Shown here: positions 1 to 5,021 of the stretch, piece by piece
How the letters are laid out: each line of letters opens with the position of its first letter
Numbering within the stretch: the first letter of the stretch is position 1
Source of the DNA: an uncultured Thermoanaerobacteraceae bacterium
GTDB lineage: Bacteria > Bacillota > DSM-12270 > Thermacetogeniales > Thermacetogeniaceae
NCBI GenBank assembly: GCA_937914965.1
Contig: CALGIY010000396.1
Span: 1 to 5,344, forward strand
Direction: 5' to 3'
Length of the DNA stretch: 5,344 nucleotides
Position numbers and translations under genes: made by a program
Notes under the pieces: model-generated
Told to the model about the DNA's origin: nothing
Seen by the model: the letters and a program-made list of their open reading frames with translations, nothing else
The model's database searches: none

Positions 1-43
1 GCTTCGGCCCATTTAAGGTGGCTTTTCGCACGGGCTCCCGCAC

Positions 44-163
44 ATGGATAGAATGCCTTGTTGTCGGGAATATCTTTCAATAGATCATCCCTTTTGATGG
101 GATGATCTATTGAAAGCATTCCAAGGCCAATCCCATCGCACAGGTCATCGGCATTCTATCCAT
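44..163. repeat. Large nested inverted repeat, 14-bp outer arms
   Basis: The outer arms are 44-57 (atggatagaatgcc) and 150-163, a perfect 14-bp reverse complement. Inside lies a second, stronger hairpin at 67-122. A competing short pairing, gccttg (55-60) with caaggc (122-127), is also possible. There is no T-tract directly after the stems, so it does not look like an intrinsic terminator. Positions 1-232 contain no open frame that I recognise. A further small hairpin at 170-177/185-192 (one wobble pair) follows. The function is unknown; it could be an end of another element, a REP/MITE-like unit or a structured RNA. Confidence 0.75.
67..122. repeat. Perfect 18-bp hairpin inside the nested repeat
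   Basis: Arms 74-91 and 99-116 are exact reverse complements (18 bp) around the 7-nt loop ttttgat. After a small internal asymmetry the stem continues with ggaat (67-71) pairing attcc (118-122). The stem is AT-rich in its outer half and GC-rich next to the loop. No T-run follows on either strand, so a terminator is unlikely. Confidence 0.8.
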
Positions 164-232
164 TTTTCCGCCACTGGAAATGAGCCGGTGGCTAAAGGAC
201 TTCCTCCGGAAGGATGGTGTTTGCAGAAAACC

Positions 233-241
233 CCCAGCGGG
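233..241. repeat. Left target-site duplication of the IS4 element
   Basis: The 9-bp sequence cccagcggg lies here and again at 1688-1696, directly outside the inverted repeats. Because the target is nearly palindromic, the duplication could also be read as 3, 5 or 7 bp with a correspondingly longer inverted repeat. Nine is the maximum and fits the range known for the IS4 family. Confidence 0.7.
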
Positions 242-259
242 CAATGTCATTAAGTTAAG
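242..259. repeat. IS4 terminal inverted repeat, left
   Basis: caatgtcattaagttaag is the exact reverse complement of 1670-1687. The match extends three bases outward (239-241) because the target duplication is symmetric there. This end lies downstream of the transposase stop codon. Confidence 0.9.
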
Positions 260-264
260 GGATT

Positions 265-1593
265 TTAGCATGCCGGTTTATAGTTGGAGTATGTTCTGTG
301 CTTACTTTTTGTGTTCGAGTTCTTCTTTATCCTGAGGTACGATCTCCCAGGCCTTATTGGCAGGGTATCCCTGATGAAATAAGCTGTCAGCTCGGCCAAT
401 ATCTCCATCTCGTTGCCATTACAGAAGAGCCTTATCAGGTTTTCCTTCATTTTCCCAAAGGACTTGTTACCATTTATCTTCATGGGATGCTTTCTGTTGG
501 AAGGCTTTCCGTCGAGTTCCCGCTGGGCTTCATCGGTCAGCACGGAGTGCAGGTTTGCCATCATGACCGTGGCATAGAAATCCTGTTTGACAGATTCAAC
601 GGTCAGGCCACTGAAGGATTCCAGCTGCATAATGTTCTTCTGCTTGGAGATATTGGTCTCCACTCCCCATCGCTTGAAGTAGAGCTCCTTGAACACGCCG
701 CTTCCATGTCCCTCCTCTTGCCAGAGATTGGTGGCAATGACCTCGGTGGTATTTGGAAGTTCCACACGGACCAGGCGGACCTTGATCCGGGTGTCCTTAT
801 TGACCATAAATCCGCTTTCGAGCATCCCCTTGATGGCATCGGGTCCAGGCGATATCTCCACGAGCTGGGACCGCTTGCCCGATTTCAGGAACTGCCGGAC
901 GAACGTCATCGACTCCTTTGCCCTGATCACGAACTTGCGCTCCCTCTCCTGCCAGAGGTGCAGGGCAAAGACCTTGAAGTTGGAGAAGTTCCTGTCGTAG
1001 ATGCCGATACCGTCCTCTGGCAACATCTCGATCCTCCGGTAAGCCAGGGTGAGCTCGCCGGTGCGATAGGGAACGATGGCCGAATGCAGGATCAGCCCGC
1101 TCAGCACATCGTAGTGGTAGAAGGTCTTTGCCTGGACAAAGCTGCCGTTCTGGTTGCGTTGTCCCCCAAAATGTCCATAGAGCGAGGGGGTGTTCACCAG
1201 GGCGACGTTCGATCCGTCCACGGCAATGAGCCGGTAGCCCCTCCATCTCCCCGAACCGGCCGGGCAATGGCGCCGATGGCTCTCGCAGAGTATGCTGTTC
1301 CAGACCTCGAAAAAGAAGGGGTTCAGCTTGCTCCTCTGCTGTGAGAACGCACTTACAGAACAGCTGGTGCCAGAATCAAGTTCCTCAAAGAACCTGTCAA
1401 GGTCCACGGAAAGTGTCCTCTTGCAGAGCTTGGAGATGAAAAGGACCAGCCTCGGGAAGCTGAGCTTCCGGTTGCGGGTGAAATCAGTCTTGGAGTTCCT
1501 GAAGAAATCAAGGAGTTCAGGGTTCGATGAGCAAAGAGAAATGAAGTTTTTTAGCTCAGAAATGATTTTTACTGCTATTTTTACGTCGGCCAT
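265..1593 (-). CDS. IS4-family DDE transposase (YREK signature)
   Basis: A 442-residue transposase, the enzyme that cuts the element's inverted repeats and joins them to target DNA. Visible active-site residues are D126 (AVDGS), D200 (IYDRNF) and E312. E312 sits in the family signature Y305-x2-R308-x3-E312-x6-K319 (reads YFKRWGVETNISKQK), which fits Y(2)R(3)E(6)K exactly. The N-terminal 110 residues form the usual helical DNA-binding part (SFPRLVLFISKL; SAFSQQRSKL), and the C-terminus is basic. The length is normal for IS4 transposases (about 400-450), and no frame interruption is seen. The ATG start at 1591-1593 gives a leader of about 94 bp to the IS end; no Shine-Dalgarno site is visible, as usual in Bacteroidota. 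Long antisense frames over it are shadows. It appears intact. Confidence 0.95.
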   Translation of the reverse strand: MADVKIAVKIISELKNFISLCSSNPELLDFFRNSKTDFTRNRKLSFPRLVLFISKLCKRTLSVDLDRFFEELDSGTSCSVSAFSQQRSKLNPFFFEVWNSILCESHRRHCPAGSGRWRGYRLIAVDGSNVALVNTPSLYGHFGGQRNQNGSFVQAKTFYHYDVLSGLILHSAIVPYRTGELTLAYRRIEMLPEDGIGIYDRNFSNFKVFALHLWQERERKFVIRAKESMTFVRQFLKSGKRSQLVEISPGPDAIKGMLESGFMVNKDTRIKVRLVRVELPNTTEVIATNLWQEEGHGSGVFKELYFKRWGVETNISKQKNIMQLESFSGLTVESVKQDFYATVMMANLHSVLTDEAQRELDGKPSNRKHPMKINGNKSFGKMKENLIRLFCNGNEMEILAELTAYFIRDTLPIRPGRSYLRIKKNSNTKSKHRTYSNYKPAC

Positions 1594-1669
1594 AAACGCT
1601 AATGCTTATTTTTTGTTTTTTAGTCGATTCAAAACTAAACATTTATGCAGTTTATGGCCTTGTTTTTTT

Positions 1670-1687
1670 CTTAACTTAATGACATTG
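1670..1687. repeat. IS4 terminal inverted repeat, right
   Basis: cttaacttaatgacattg is the exact reverse complement of 242-259. This is the transposase-proximal (promoter) end of the element. The identity continues to 1690 through the symmetric target bases. Confidence 0.9.
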
Positions 1688-1696
1688 CCCAGCGGG
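1688..1696. repeat. Right target-site duplication of the IS4 element
   Basis: cccagcggg repeats 233-241. With the flanking bases it regenerates the GC-rich palindrome into which the IS inserted. An A-run before and a T-run shortly after the restored hairpin (aaaac...gaaatgttttt) make it resemble an intrinsic terminator, but no gene ending there can be recognised. Confidence 0.7.
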
Positions 1697-1724
1697 GGTG
1701 AAATGTTTTTCAATACACTTTTTC

Positions 1725-1812
1725 TGTCATCCAGCAGGGGCACCCGAAGGGTCTCGGAAATATCCACTCTTTAATTAAAATAGTTTCCTCATCTTACGAT
1801 TTCGGAATGACA
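1725..1812. repeat. REP-like intergenic palindromic unit
   Basis: The unit opens with tgtcatcc (1725-1732) and closes with ggaatgaca (1804-1812), an imperfect inverted pair. The interior holds the short stem ccga...tcgg in ccgaagggtctcgg. Units beginning TGTCATCC and ending GGATGACA/GGAATGACA are typical of intergenic REP-like repeats in Bacteroidota genomes. The segment 1697-1931 between the two insertion sequences contains only such repeats; the 94-residue minus-strand frame through it does not resemble a protein. Confidence 0.55.
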
Positions 1813-1836
1813 CCGATCCTTAAAAAAATAAAAAAT

Positions 1837-1904
1837 AGATTCTTCGCTGCGCTCTGAATCCCTCTCTGGGACACTTCCAATTCTGAACGATCAGTGAAGA
1901 ATCT
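1837..1904. repeat. Imperfect inverted pair of REP-like sequences
   Basis: Arm 1837-1859 (starts agattcttc, ends gaat) and arm 1880-1904 (starts attctgaacg, ends gaagaatct) are reverse complements with a few mismatches and a 2-nt insertion. The outer 9 bp (1837-1845/1896-1904) are perfect. The sequence resembles the common intergenic motif gattcttcgctnngctcagaat. It lies just outside the left boundary of the IS110 element. Confidence 0.6.
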
Positions 1905-1935
1905 GTACGTAAATGTCCACTACATTTTGTCATCG

Positions 1936-1943
1936 TAAGTTTG
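1936..1943 (+). promoter_or_regulatory. -7 box of a circle-junction promoter
   Basis: taagtttg matches the Bacteroidota -7 consensus TAnnTTTG exactly and lies 2 bp inside the element. In the integrated copy the position expected for a -33 TTTG box (1912-1915) reads aatg, a poor match. In a circle joining the two ends through one AT core, TTTG at 3164-3167 falls exactly 20 nt upstream, within the usual 19-21 nt spacing. Transcription would start at about 1948, directly before the bridge RNA. Confidence 0.7.
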
Positions 1944-2008
1944 AGAAAGTATAATTGGAGATCAATCGACAGAATATTATTTTGTTGGTCTATTTGATGA
2001 TCCAGCCG

Positions 2009-2076
2009 AGAGAGGGAACAAGACTTTAACCTGTCATTGGTCATAAAGACCCCGGAGGATGTTAGTCCCCCTCTCT
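2009..2076 (+). ncRNA. Target-binding loop of the bridge RNA
   Basis: The lower stem is agagaggg (2009-2016) with ccctctct (2069-2076), continued by gact (2022-2025) with agtc (2064-2067). The upper stem is ggtc (2039-2042) with gacc (2048-2051) and the loop ataaa. The internal loop holds the two guides. The left target guide tgtcat (2032-2037) is identical to left flank plus core (1928-1933). The right target guide gaggatg (2055-2061) is the reverse complement of right core plus flank catcctc (3183-3189), with one more G-T wobble pair possible. This identity/complement polarity is the one described for IS621. Confidence 0.8.
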
Positions 2077-2148
2077 TATCCTTATTCAAACTTGGACAGT
2101 TCATTAGGCCCGCAGAGCCTGTTTTTACGATTGATAAGTTACGATAAG
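2075..2148 (+). ncRNA. Donor-binding loop of the bridge RNA
   Basis: The lower stem is cttatc (2075-2080) with gataag (2143-2148), then aactt (2089-2093) with aagtt (2136-2140). The upper stem is aggc (2106-2109) with gcct (2117-2120). The left donor guide acagttcat (2096-2104) is identical to the element's right end plus core (3177-3185), 9 of 9. The right donor guide ttacgat (2125-2131) is the reverse complement of core plus left end atcgtaa (1932-1938), 7 of 7. Two bases (2075-2076) are shared with the target-loop stem, so one stem must shorten slightly. The upper stem plus following T-run superficially resembles a terminator. Confidence 0.8.
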
Positions 2149-2182
2149 AACTGCTGTGATCACAAAAATAATATCTACAAAT

Positions 2183-3139
2183 ATGGTAACAGGTATCGAT
2201 TGTTCAAAGGATTATTTTGATGTTGTTCTTTTAGACGGGAACAGGAAAGTTTTTGAAGGCAGGTTTGCCAACAACCCAAAGGGATTCCAGGAGTTGCTCC
2301 CCTATATCCAGCATTCGCATGTTGTCATGGAGCACACAGGTCCGTACTATTTTTCCCTGGCATGCTTCCTCTGCGAATCCCATGTCCGGGTGTCCGTAGT
2401 GAACCCGCTGATCATCCGGAGGTTTTCACAGACCAAGATGAACAGGGCCAAGACAGACCGCAAGGATGCCCTGACCATAGCGGAATATGGCACGATGTAC
2501 CAACCCCCGTTATGGAGCGTTCCCAGTGAAAAGATACAGGAGATCAGGCAATTGGAGACCTATCTGAAAGGTGTGATCAAGCGCAGGCAGGTACTGATGA
2601 ACCAGTTCCATGCATTTGAACATGGAGGTAATTTCATCGGTTATATCCGTGAGAGAATGGAAAGCCAAATAGAAGGTTATGATCAGGAAATACAGCAGAT
2701 TGAAGCCAAGATACAGGCATTGATCCAGGAAGCTTTCCCTGACCTGCACAGGAACCTGACGAGTATCCCGGGCATTGGCCCGAAAAGCTCCGTGCTGATG
2801 ATCGTAACGACAAATGGGTTCCAGGATTTTGAAAGCCACAAGCAGGTCATCTCCTATTTCGGACTGGCCCCCAGGATCTATGAGTCGGGAACGAGCGTAA
2901 GGGGAAAGGCCAGTATCTGCAAAATGGGGATGTCATCTGTACGGGCAGTCCTGTACATGGCCGCTAGGTCAGCCAGGCTATACAACAGAAGCTGCAGGGA
3001 ACTGTATGAAAGACTGAGGACGGCAGGAAAGGCACATCGGGTGGCCATGATTGCGGTCGTAAACAAACTGATCAAACAGGCGTTCGCCATTGCAAAGTCG
3101 GGTCAGGTATATCGAGTGGAAAAAGGATTAGCAGAATAA
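2183..3139 (+). CDS. IS110-family DEDD recombinase (transposase)
   Basis: A 318-residue bridge-RNA-guided recombinase; family members are about 300-400 residues (IS621 is 326). The N-terminal RuvC-like DEDD domain shows D6 (TGIDCSKD), E50 (VVMEHTG), and D92 and D95 (KTDRKDA). A helical, probably coiled-coil segment spans about 115-185. The C-terminal Transposase_20 part has the helix-hairpin-helix-like SIPGIGPKSS (194-203) and the conserved block SGTSVRGKASICKMG (235-249), which contains the candidate catalytic serines S235 and S244. I chose ATG 2183 because it puts GIDxSK at the very N-terminus as in relatives. An upstream GTG at 2156 would add nine residues but lies against the RNA's 3' end. 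No Shine-Dalgarno site is seen and the frame is intact. Confidence 0.93.
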   Translation: MVTGIDCSKDYFDVVLLDGNRKVFEGRFANNPKGFQELLPYIQHSHVVMEHTGPYYFSLACFLCESHVRVSVVNPLIIRRFSQTKMNRAKTDRKDALTIAEYGTMYQPPLWSVPSEKIQEIRQLETYLKGVIKRRQVLMNQFHAFEHGGNFIGYIRERMESQIEGYDQEIQQIEAKIQALIQEAFPDLHRNLTSIPGIGPKSSVLMIVTTNGFQDFESHKQVISYFGLAPRIYESGTSVRGKASICKMGMSSVRAVLYMAARSARLYNRSCRELYERLRTAGKAHRVAMIAVVNKLIKQAFAIAKSGQVYRVEKGLAE

Positions 3140-3171
3140 AATTTGGAAAAAATTTAAAATAAATTTGGAAA
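3139..3171. repeat. Direct repeat in the right end of the IS110 element
   Basis: The 11-bp sequence aaatttggaaa occurs at 3139-3149 and 3161-3171, spaced 22 bp apart (start to start) in a very AT-rich stretch right after the recombinase stop codon. The second copy contains the TTTG (3164-3167) that would serve as the -33 box in the circle. The repeat could be a recombinase or host-factor site, or chance in an AT-rich tract. Confidence 0.5.
3164..3167 (+). promoter_or_regulatory. -33 box of the circle-junction promoter
   Basis: TTTG lies 16 nt before the right core. Reading 3168-3183, the AT core and then 1934-1935 gives a 20-nt spacer to the -7 box at 1936. Alone the motif is too short to be informative; its value lies in the exact spacing to a perfect -7 box across the predicted junction. 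Confidence 0.6.
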
Positions 3172-3184
3172 TAGACACAGTTCA

Positions 3185-3265
3185 TCCTCTATCGAAGATA
3201 GAGGACCTGTTCGCCAATACCTCCATCCTTTGTATGGCTCCGAGATCCTTCCTTCTCAGGATGAC
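3185..3265. repeat. REP-like unit split by the IS110 element
   Basis: A perfect 9-bp stem, tcctctatc (3185-3193) with gatagagga (3197-3205) and the loop gaa, stands immediately at the right core. The unit closes with aggatgac (3258-3265), the reverse complement of gtcatcct, which is restored by joining 1929-1933 to 3186-3188. The IS therefore landed inside the opening motif of the unit, at the foot of its hairpin. IS110-family insertion into REP sequences is known (IS621 in Escherichia coli, ISPpu9 in Pseudomonas putida). Confidence 0.75.
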
Positions 3266-3335
3266 CCCAGAGTTGTTAACTTGGTTTGGAGGAACTGTAC
3301 GCCTATGCAATCATGGTTTGTTTGGCTCCGAGATC
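3224..3335. repeat. Direct repeat, 24 nt, two copies (3224-3247, 3312-3335)
   Basis: The copies cat-cc/gg-tttgt-a/t-tggctccgagatc match at 21 of 24 positions, 88 bp apart. Each is followed by a degenerate REP end: ctcaggatgac after copy 1, and acaaagtgaca (3345-3355) after copy 2. They look like successive decayed halves of the same repeat family. Positions 3140-3371 contain no gene; the 62-residue frame through them is not protein-like. Confidence 0.65.
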
Positions 3336-3371
3336 TTTTATTCCACAAAGTGACACTGCAAAGGCAACAAC

Positions 3372-4268
3372 CTAAATAGTCACTCTTCCTCCAGTTGCTG
3401 GTATGGTGGCCCCAGAAATATAGGACGCTGCATCCGAAGCAAGGAAAACATAGATTGGGGCAATTTCTGCCGGTTGTCCCGGCCTTCCCATCGGGGTGTT
3501 GTTTCCAAATTTTTCATGATCCGGAATGGTACTGGGAATCAAAGGGGTCCATATTGGTCCTGGTGCAACTGCATTCACGCGGATTCCTGTGTTTTCTTCC
3601 AGGAATTTTTGCGCTAAGCTGGAGGTGAAATTTTGGATTGCCGCCTTACTGGCTGCATAGGGCAATAGGGTGGGATTAGGATCATAGGCATTCACTGAAG
3701 TGGTATTGATAATACTGCCACCAGCGGGAATATACTTTTTAGCATATTTTACCAAATAAAACATTGCACTCAAATTTACTTCGAATGTTTTGTTCCATTC
3801 TTCTGCAGTGATTTCCTCTATATCCTTATAGGTCATTTGATAAGCAGCATTGTTGATGAGGACATCAATCTTTTTAAATTCAGTGACAGCTAGCTCAATG
3901 AGTTTTTTACAGTTAAGTTCTTCACTTAAATCAGCTTTAAACAGGATGGCTTTTGAACCAGCCTGTTTTACCCATTCTGCGGTATCATAGGCATCTTCAT
4001 TCTCAATATCATCCTTATATGCGATCAGGATGTCTGCGCCTTCTCTAGCCATGGCTATAGCGATTGCTTTACCAATTCCAGAATCGCCACCGGTAATAAT
4101 TACGGCTTTTCCCTTCATTATGCCATGTCCTACATAGCTATTTTCTCCATGGTCCGGTTGAGGGTCCATTAATTTTGTCTCTCCCGGTGGAGATTGAGGT
4201 TGCTTCTTGGATGGTGGAGCTGGGTATTTCGTCTCTGGATTCTTTGATTCTTGTCCTTCTTTTTTCAT
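3372..4268 (-). CDS. SDR-family NAD(P)-dependent oxidoreductase (YghA/YhdF-like)
   Basis: A 298-residue cytoplasmic short-chain dehydrogenase/reductase with a Rossmann fold from about residue 52. The cofactor glycine motif is TGGDSGIG (59-66), followed by D113 (ADLS), NNAA (139-142), N165, the catalytic S191 (NTTS), Y204 and K208 (YAASK), and the PGP motif at 236-238. The roughly 50-residue N-terminal extension rich in P, K and Q (PAPPSKKQPQSPPGE) followed by GHGIMKGK is typical of the subgroup annotated as glucose/ribitol dehydrogenase-like or general stress oxidoreductase. The substrate cannot be told from sequence. The start at ATG 4266-4268 keeps the whole extension. The gene is divergent from the DUF421 gene with 86 bp between, and no operon partner is visible. 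Confidence 0.93.
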   Translation of the reverse strand: MKKEGQESKNPETKYPAPPSKKQPQSPPGETKLMDPQPDHGENSYVGHGIMKGKAVIITGGDSGIGKAIAIAMAREGADILIAYKDDIENEDAYDTAEWVKQAGSKAILFKADLSEELNCKKLIELAVTEFKKIDVLINNAAYQMTYKDIEEITAEEWNKTFEVNLSAMFYLVKYAKKYIPAGGSIINTTSVNAYDPNPTLLPYAASKAAIQNFTSSLAQKFLEENTGIRVNAVAPGPIWTPLIPSTIPDHEKFGNNTPMGRPGQPAEIAPIYVFLASDAASYISGATIPATGGRVTI

Positions 4269-4354
4269 TGCTGCTTATAATTAATGATCATCTTGTTTAC
4301 AGGAATAGAACAATTTGAATCCATAATCGTTCTGCTTAAAAAGAATTCGACATA
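4269..4354. promoter_or_regulatory. Divergent intergenic region with promoters for both host genes
   Basis: The 86 AT-rich bases between the divergent dehydrogenase and DUF421 genes must hold both promoters. On the plus strand TTTG at 4314-4317 is followed after 19 nt by TA (4337-4338). The spacing is right, but the rest of the -7 box is a poor match. No clear box is seen for the minus strand. Confidence 0.4.
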
Positions 4355-4828
4355 ATGCAAGATAGTAGCTTATATAAGATTTTATTTGATGGAGCAAGCT
4401 CCCAATTATTGATTGAAATAGTGATGCGGACATTGATCATGTTCCTGTTGATTTTGCTGATCCTGCGGATTTCGGGGAGAAGAGGTGTGCGGCAGCTAAC
4501 TCTATTTGAAGTAGCTATTATTTTGGGTTTAGGCTCAGCAGCAGGTGACCCCATGTTTCAGGATGACCTCCCCATATTACATGCCATATTGGTTTTCTTG
4601 ACCGTGATCGTCCTCTATAAGTTAATCACTTGGTTAGCTGCAAAATTCAGTTTTGTTAACAAAATTATGGAGGGTGATCCCTTTGTAGTGGTACGTGACG
4701 GTGTTTTTGCGGTCAATGAAGAAAATATTGGCAGTTTCTCTAAAATGGAGTTCTTCACTGAATTGAGGAATCAGTCGATTGAACATTTAGGACAAGTCCG
4801 GTGGTACCATGAGTCTTCTTCGTTTTAA
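4355..4828 (+). CDS. DUF421 (YetF-like) membrane protein, N-terminal part, frameshifted
   Basis: 157 residues. Three hydrophobic stretches, about 19-39, 50-64 and 72-97, make a membrane-anchored N-terminus. They are followed by the cytoplasmic DUF421 domain with the family hallmarks GRRGVRQLTLFEVAIILGLGSAAGD (41-65), GDPFVVVRDGVF (107-118), ENIGSFSKMEFFTELRNQSIEHLGQVR (123-149). In DUF421 proteins the chain normally continues after GQVR with a beta-hairpin (ESSG-x-hSh) and a charged strand. Here it runs out of frame into YHESSSF and a stop. The missing continuation is present in the next frame (4809-5021). The function is unknown; DUF421 proteins such as Bacillus YetF are linked to membrane and spore stress phenotypes. 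A real disruption or a sequencing error are both possible. Confidence 0.85.
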   Translation: MQDSSLYKILFDGASSQLLIEIVMRTLIMFLLILLILRISGRRGVRQLTLFEVAIILGLGSAAGDPMFQDDLPILHAILVFLTVIVLYKLITWLAAKFSFVNKIMEGDPFVVVRDGVFAVNEENIGSFSKMEFFTELRNQSIEHLGQVRWYHESSSF

Positions 4829-5021
4829 AAATGAAGATGTAAAATTTGGATTACCTCTTTTCCCTGATGACTATAAAGAAATAGAACCTCTTGATGTCAG
4901 CCAAGGTCCTTATGCCTGTATGTACTGTGGCAAAATCATGGAAGTAGTGGATAAGAGCCTGAAGTGTCCAGTATGTCACAAAAATCGTTGGACAAAAGCT
5001 ATAAACACAGCGTTCCATTAA
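4809..5021 (+). CDS. DUF421 protein, C-terminal part with zinc-ribbon motif, frameshifted
   Basis: 70 residues in the +2 frame relative to the upstream part, overlapping it by 20 bp. The sequence SLLRFKNEDVKFGLPLFP is what normally follows the GQVR motif of DUF421 proteins. The tail carries C37-x2-C40 and C53-x2-C56 (CMYCG...CPVCH), a zinc-ribbon-like four-cysteine motif, then the end WTKAIN. Together the two pieces give about 220 residues, the usual full size. The ATG at 4809 may be fortuitous, since the fragment reads as a domain rather than a protein. Alignment by eye suggests that roughly 11-20 nt between GQVR and SLLRF are missing. Confidence 0.75.
   Translation: MSLLRFKNEDVKFGLPLFPDDYKEIEPLDVSQGPYACMYCGKIMEVVDKSLKCPVCHKNRWTKAINTAFH

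Larger units (their letters stand above)
242..1687 (-). mobile_element. Complete IS4-family insertion sequence
   Basis: The element is about 1446 bp, bounded by perfect terminal inverted repeats (242-259 and 1670-1687; 21 bp if the ambiguous outer bases 239-241 and 1688-1690 are counted) and flanked by a probable 9-bp direct duplication. It carries a single transposase gene on the minus strand that nearly fills it, leaving about 23 bp after the stop codon and about 94 bp before the start. Length, layout and the YREK transposase all fit the IS4 family. Removing the IS and one duplication restores acccccagcgggggt, a perfect 6-bp GC-rich stem with the loop agc. The IS therefore appears intact and probably functional, and it is more GC-rich than the host genes on the right of the window. 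Confidence 0.92.
1948..2148 (+). ncRNA. Predicted IS110 bridge RNA
   Basis: This noncoding RNA would bring together target and donor DNA for the neighbouring recombinase. By eye it folds into three parts. The first is a 5' stem-loop (1957-2003; outer gatca 1960-1964 with tgatc 1998-2002, inner acagaat 1969-1975 with attttgt 1979-1985). The second is a target-binding stem-loop (2009-2076), and the third a donor-binding stem-loop (2075-2148). The order 5' stem-loop, target loop, donor loop and the length of about 200 nt match the published IS621 bridge RNA layout (177 nt). Four internal-loop strands match the element ends and flanks (6, 7, 9 and 7 nt). Both ends are estimates: the start from the -7 box, the end from the last stem, just before the recombinase gene. 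Confidence 0.82.
1932..3185 (+). mobile_element. Complete IS110-family element with AT core
   Basis: The element runs from a left core AT (1932-1933) to a right core AT (3184-3185), with about 1250 bp between. It has no terminal inverted repeats, as expected for the IS110 group. It consists of a roughly 250-nt noncoding left end carrying a predicted bridge RNA, the recombinase gene, and a short 44-nt right end. The boundaries were set by the guide matches: all four predicted guide strands overlap exactly in the dinucleotide AT. Left flank tgtcat plus right flank cctc restores tgtcatcctc, the standard start of a Bacteroidota REP-like repeat. By direct repetition alone the junction could lie anywhere in the shared tcatc (1930-1934 and 3182-3186). 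Confidence 0.85.

Noticed and set aside
298..1344. Long plus-strand open frame (348 codons) antisense to the IS4 transposase.
   Set aside because: It is a shadow of the GC-rich transposase gene; the translation shows no recognisable domain, while the minus strand has the complete YREK active site.
1728..1732. Alternative left boundary of the IS110 element at tgtcatcc (1725-1732), which also matches the right junction and gives a 7-nt left target match (ctgtcat).
   Set aside because: The right donor guide (2125-2131) has no match to the sequence following 1730 but matches 1932-1938 perfectly. The 1932 boundary also gives a normal left-end length and the junction promoter spacing. The match at 1725 is explained by shared REP sequence.
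1837..1859. Possible left end of the IS110 element after gctctgaat, with cccTCTCT matching agagaggg in the RNA.
   Set aside because: The agagaggg strand is explained by its partner ccctctct within the target-loop stem. This boundary gives no consistent set of four guides.
1820..2104. 94-codon minus-strand frame across the REP region and bridge RNA.
   Set aside because: The translation has no protein-like pattern, and it crosses the predicted IS110 boundary and the structured RNA.
2106..2126. Intrinsic terminator: aggc...gcct stem followed by five T.
   Set aside because: The 4-bp stem is weak, and the segment fits better as the upper stem and right donor guide of the bridge RNA. It also lies upstream of the recombinase gene in the same orientation.
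3165..3353. 62-codon plus-strand frame after the IS110 recombinase.
   Set aside because: It consists of the IS right end plus REP-like repeats and crosses the insertion junction, so it cannot be an ancestral gene.
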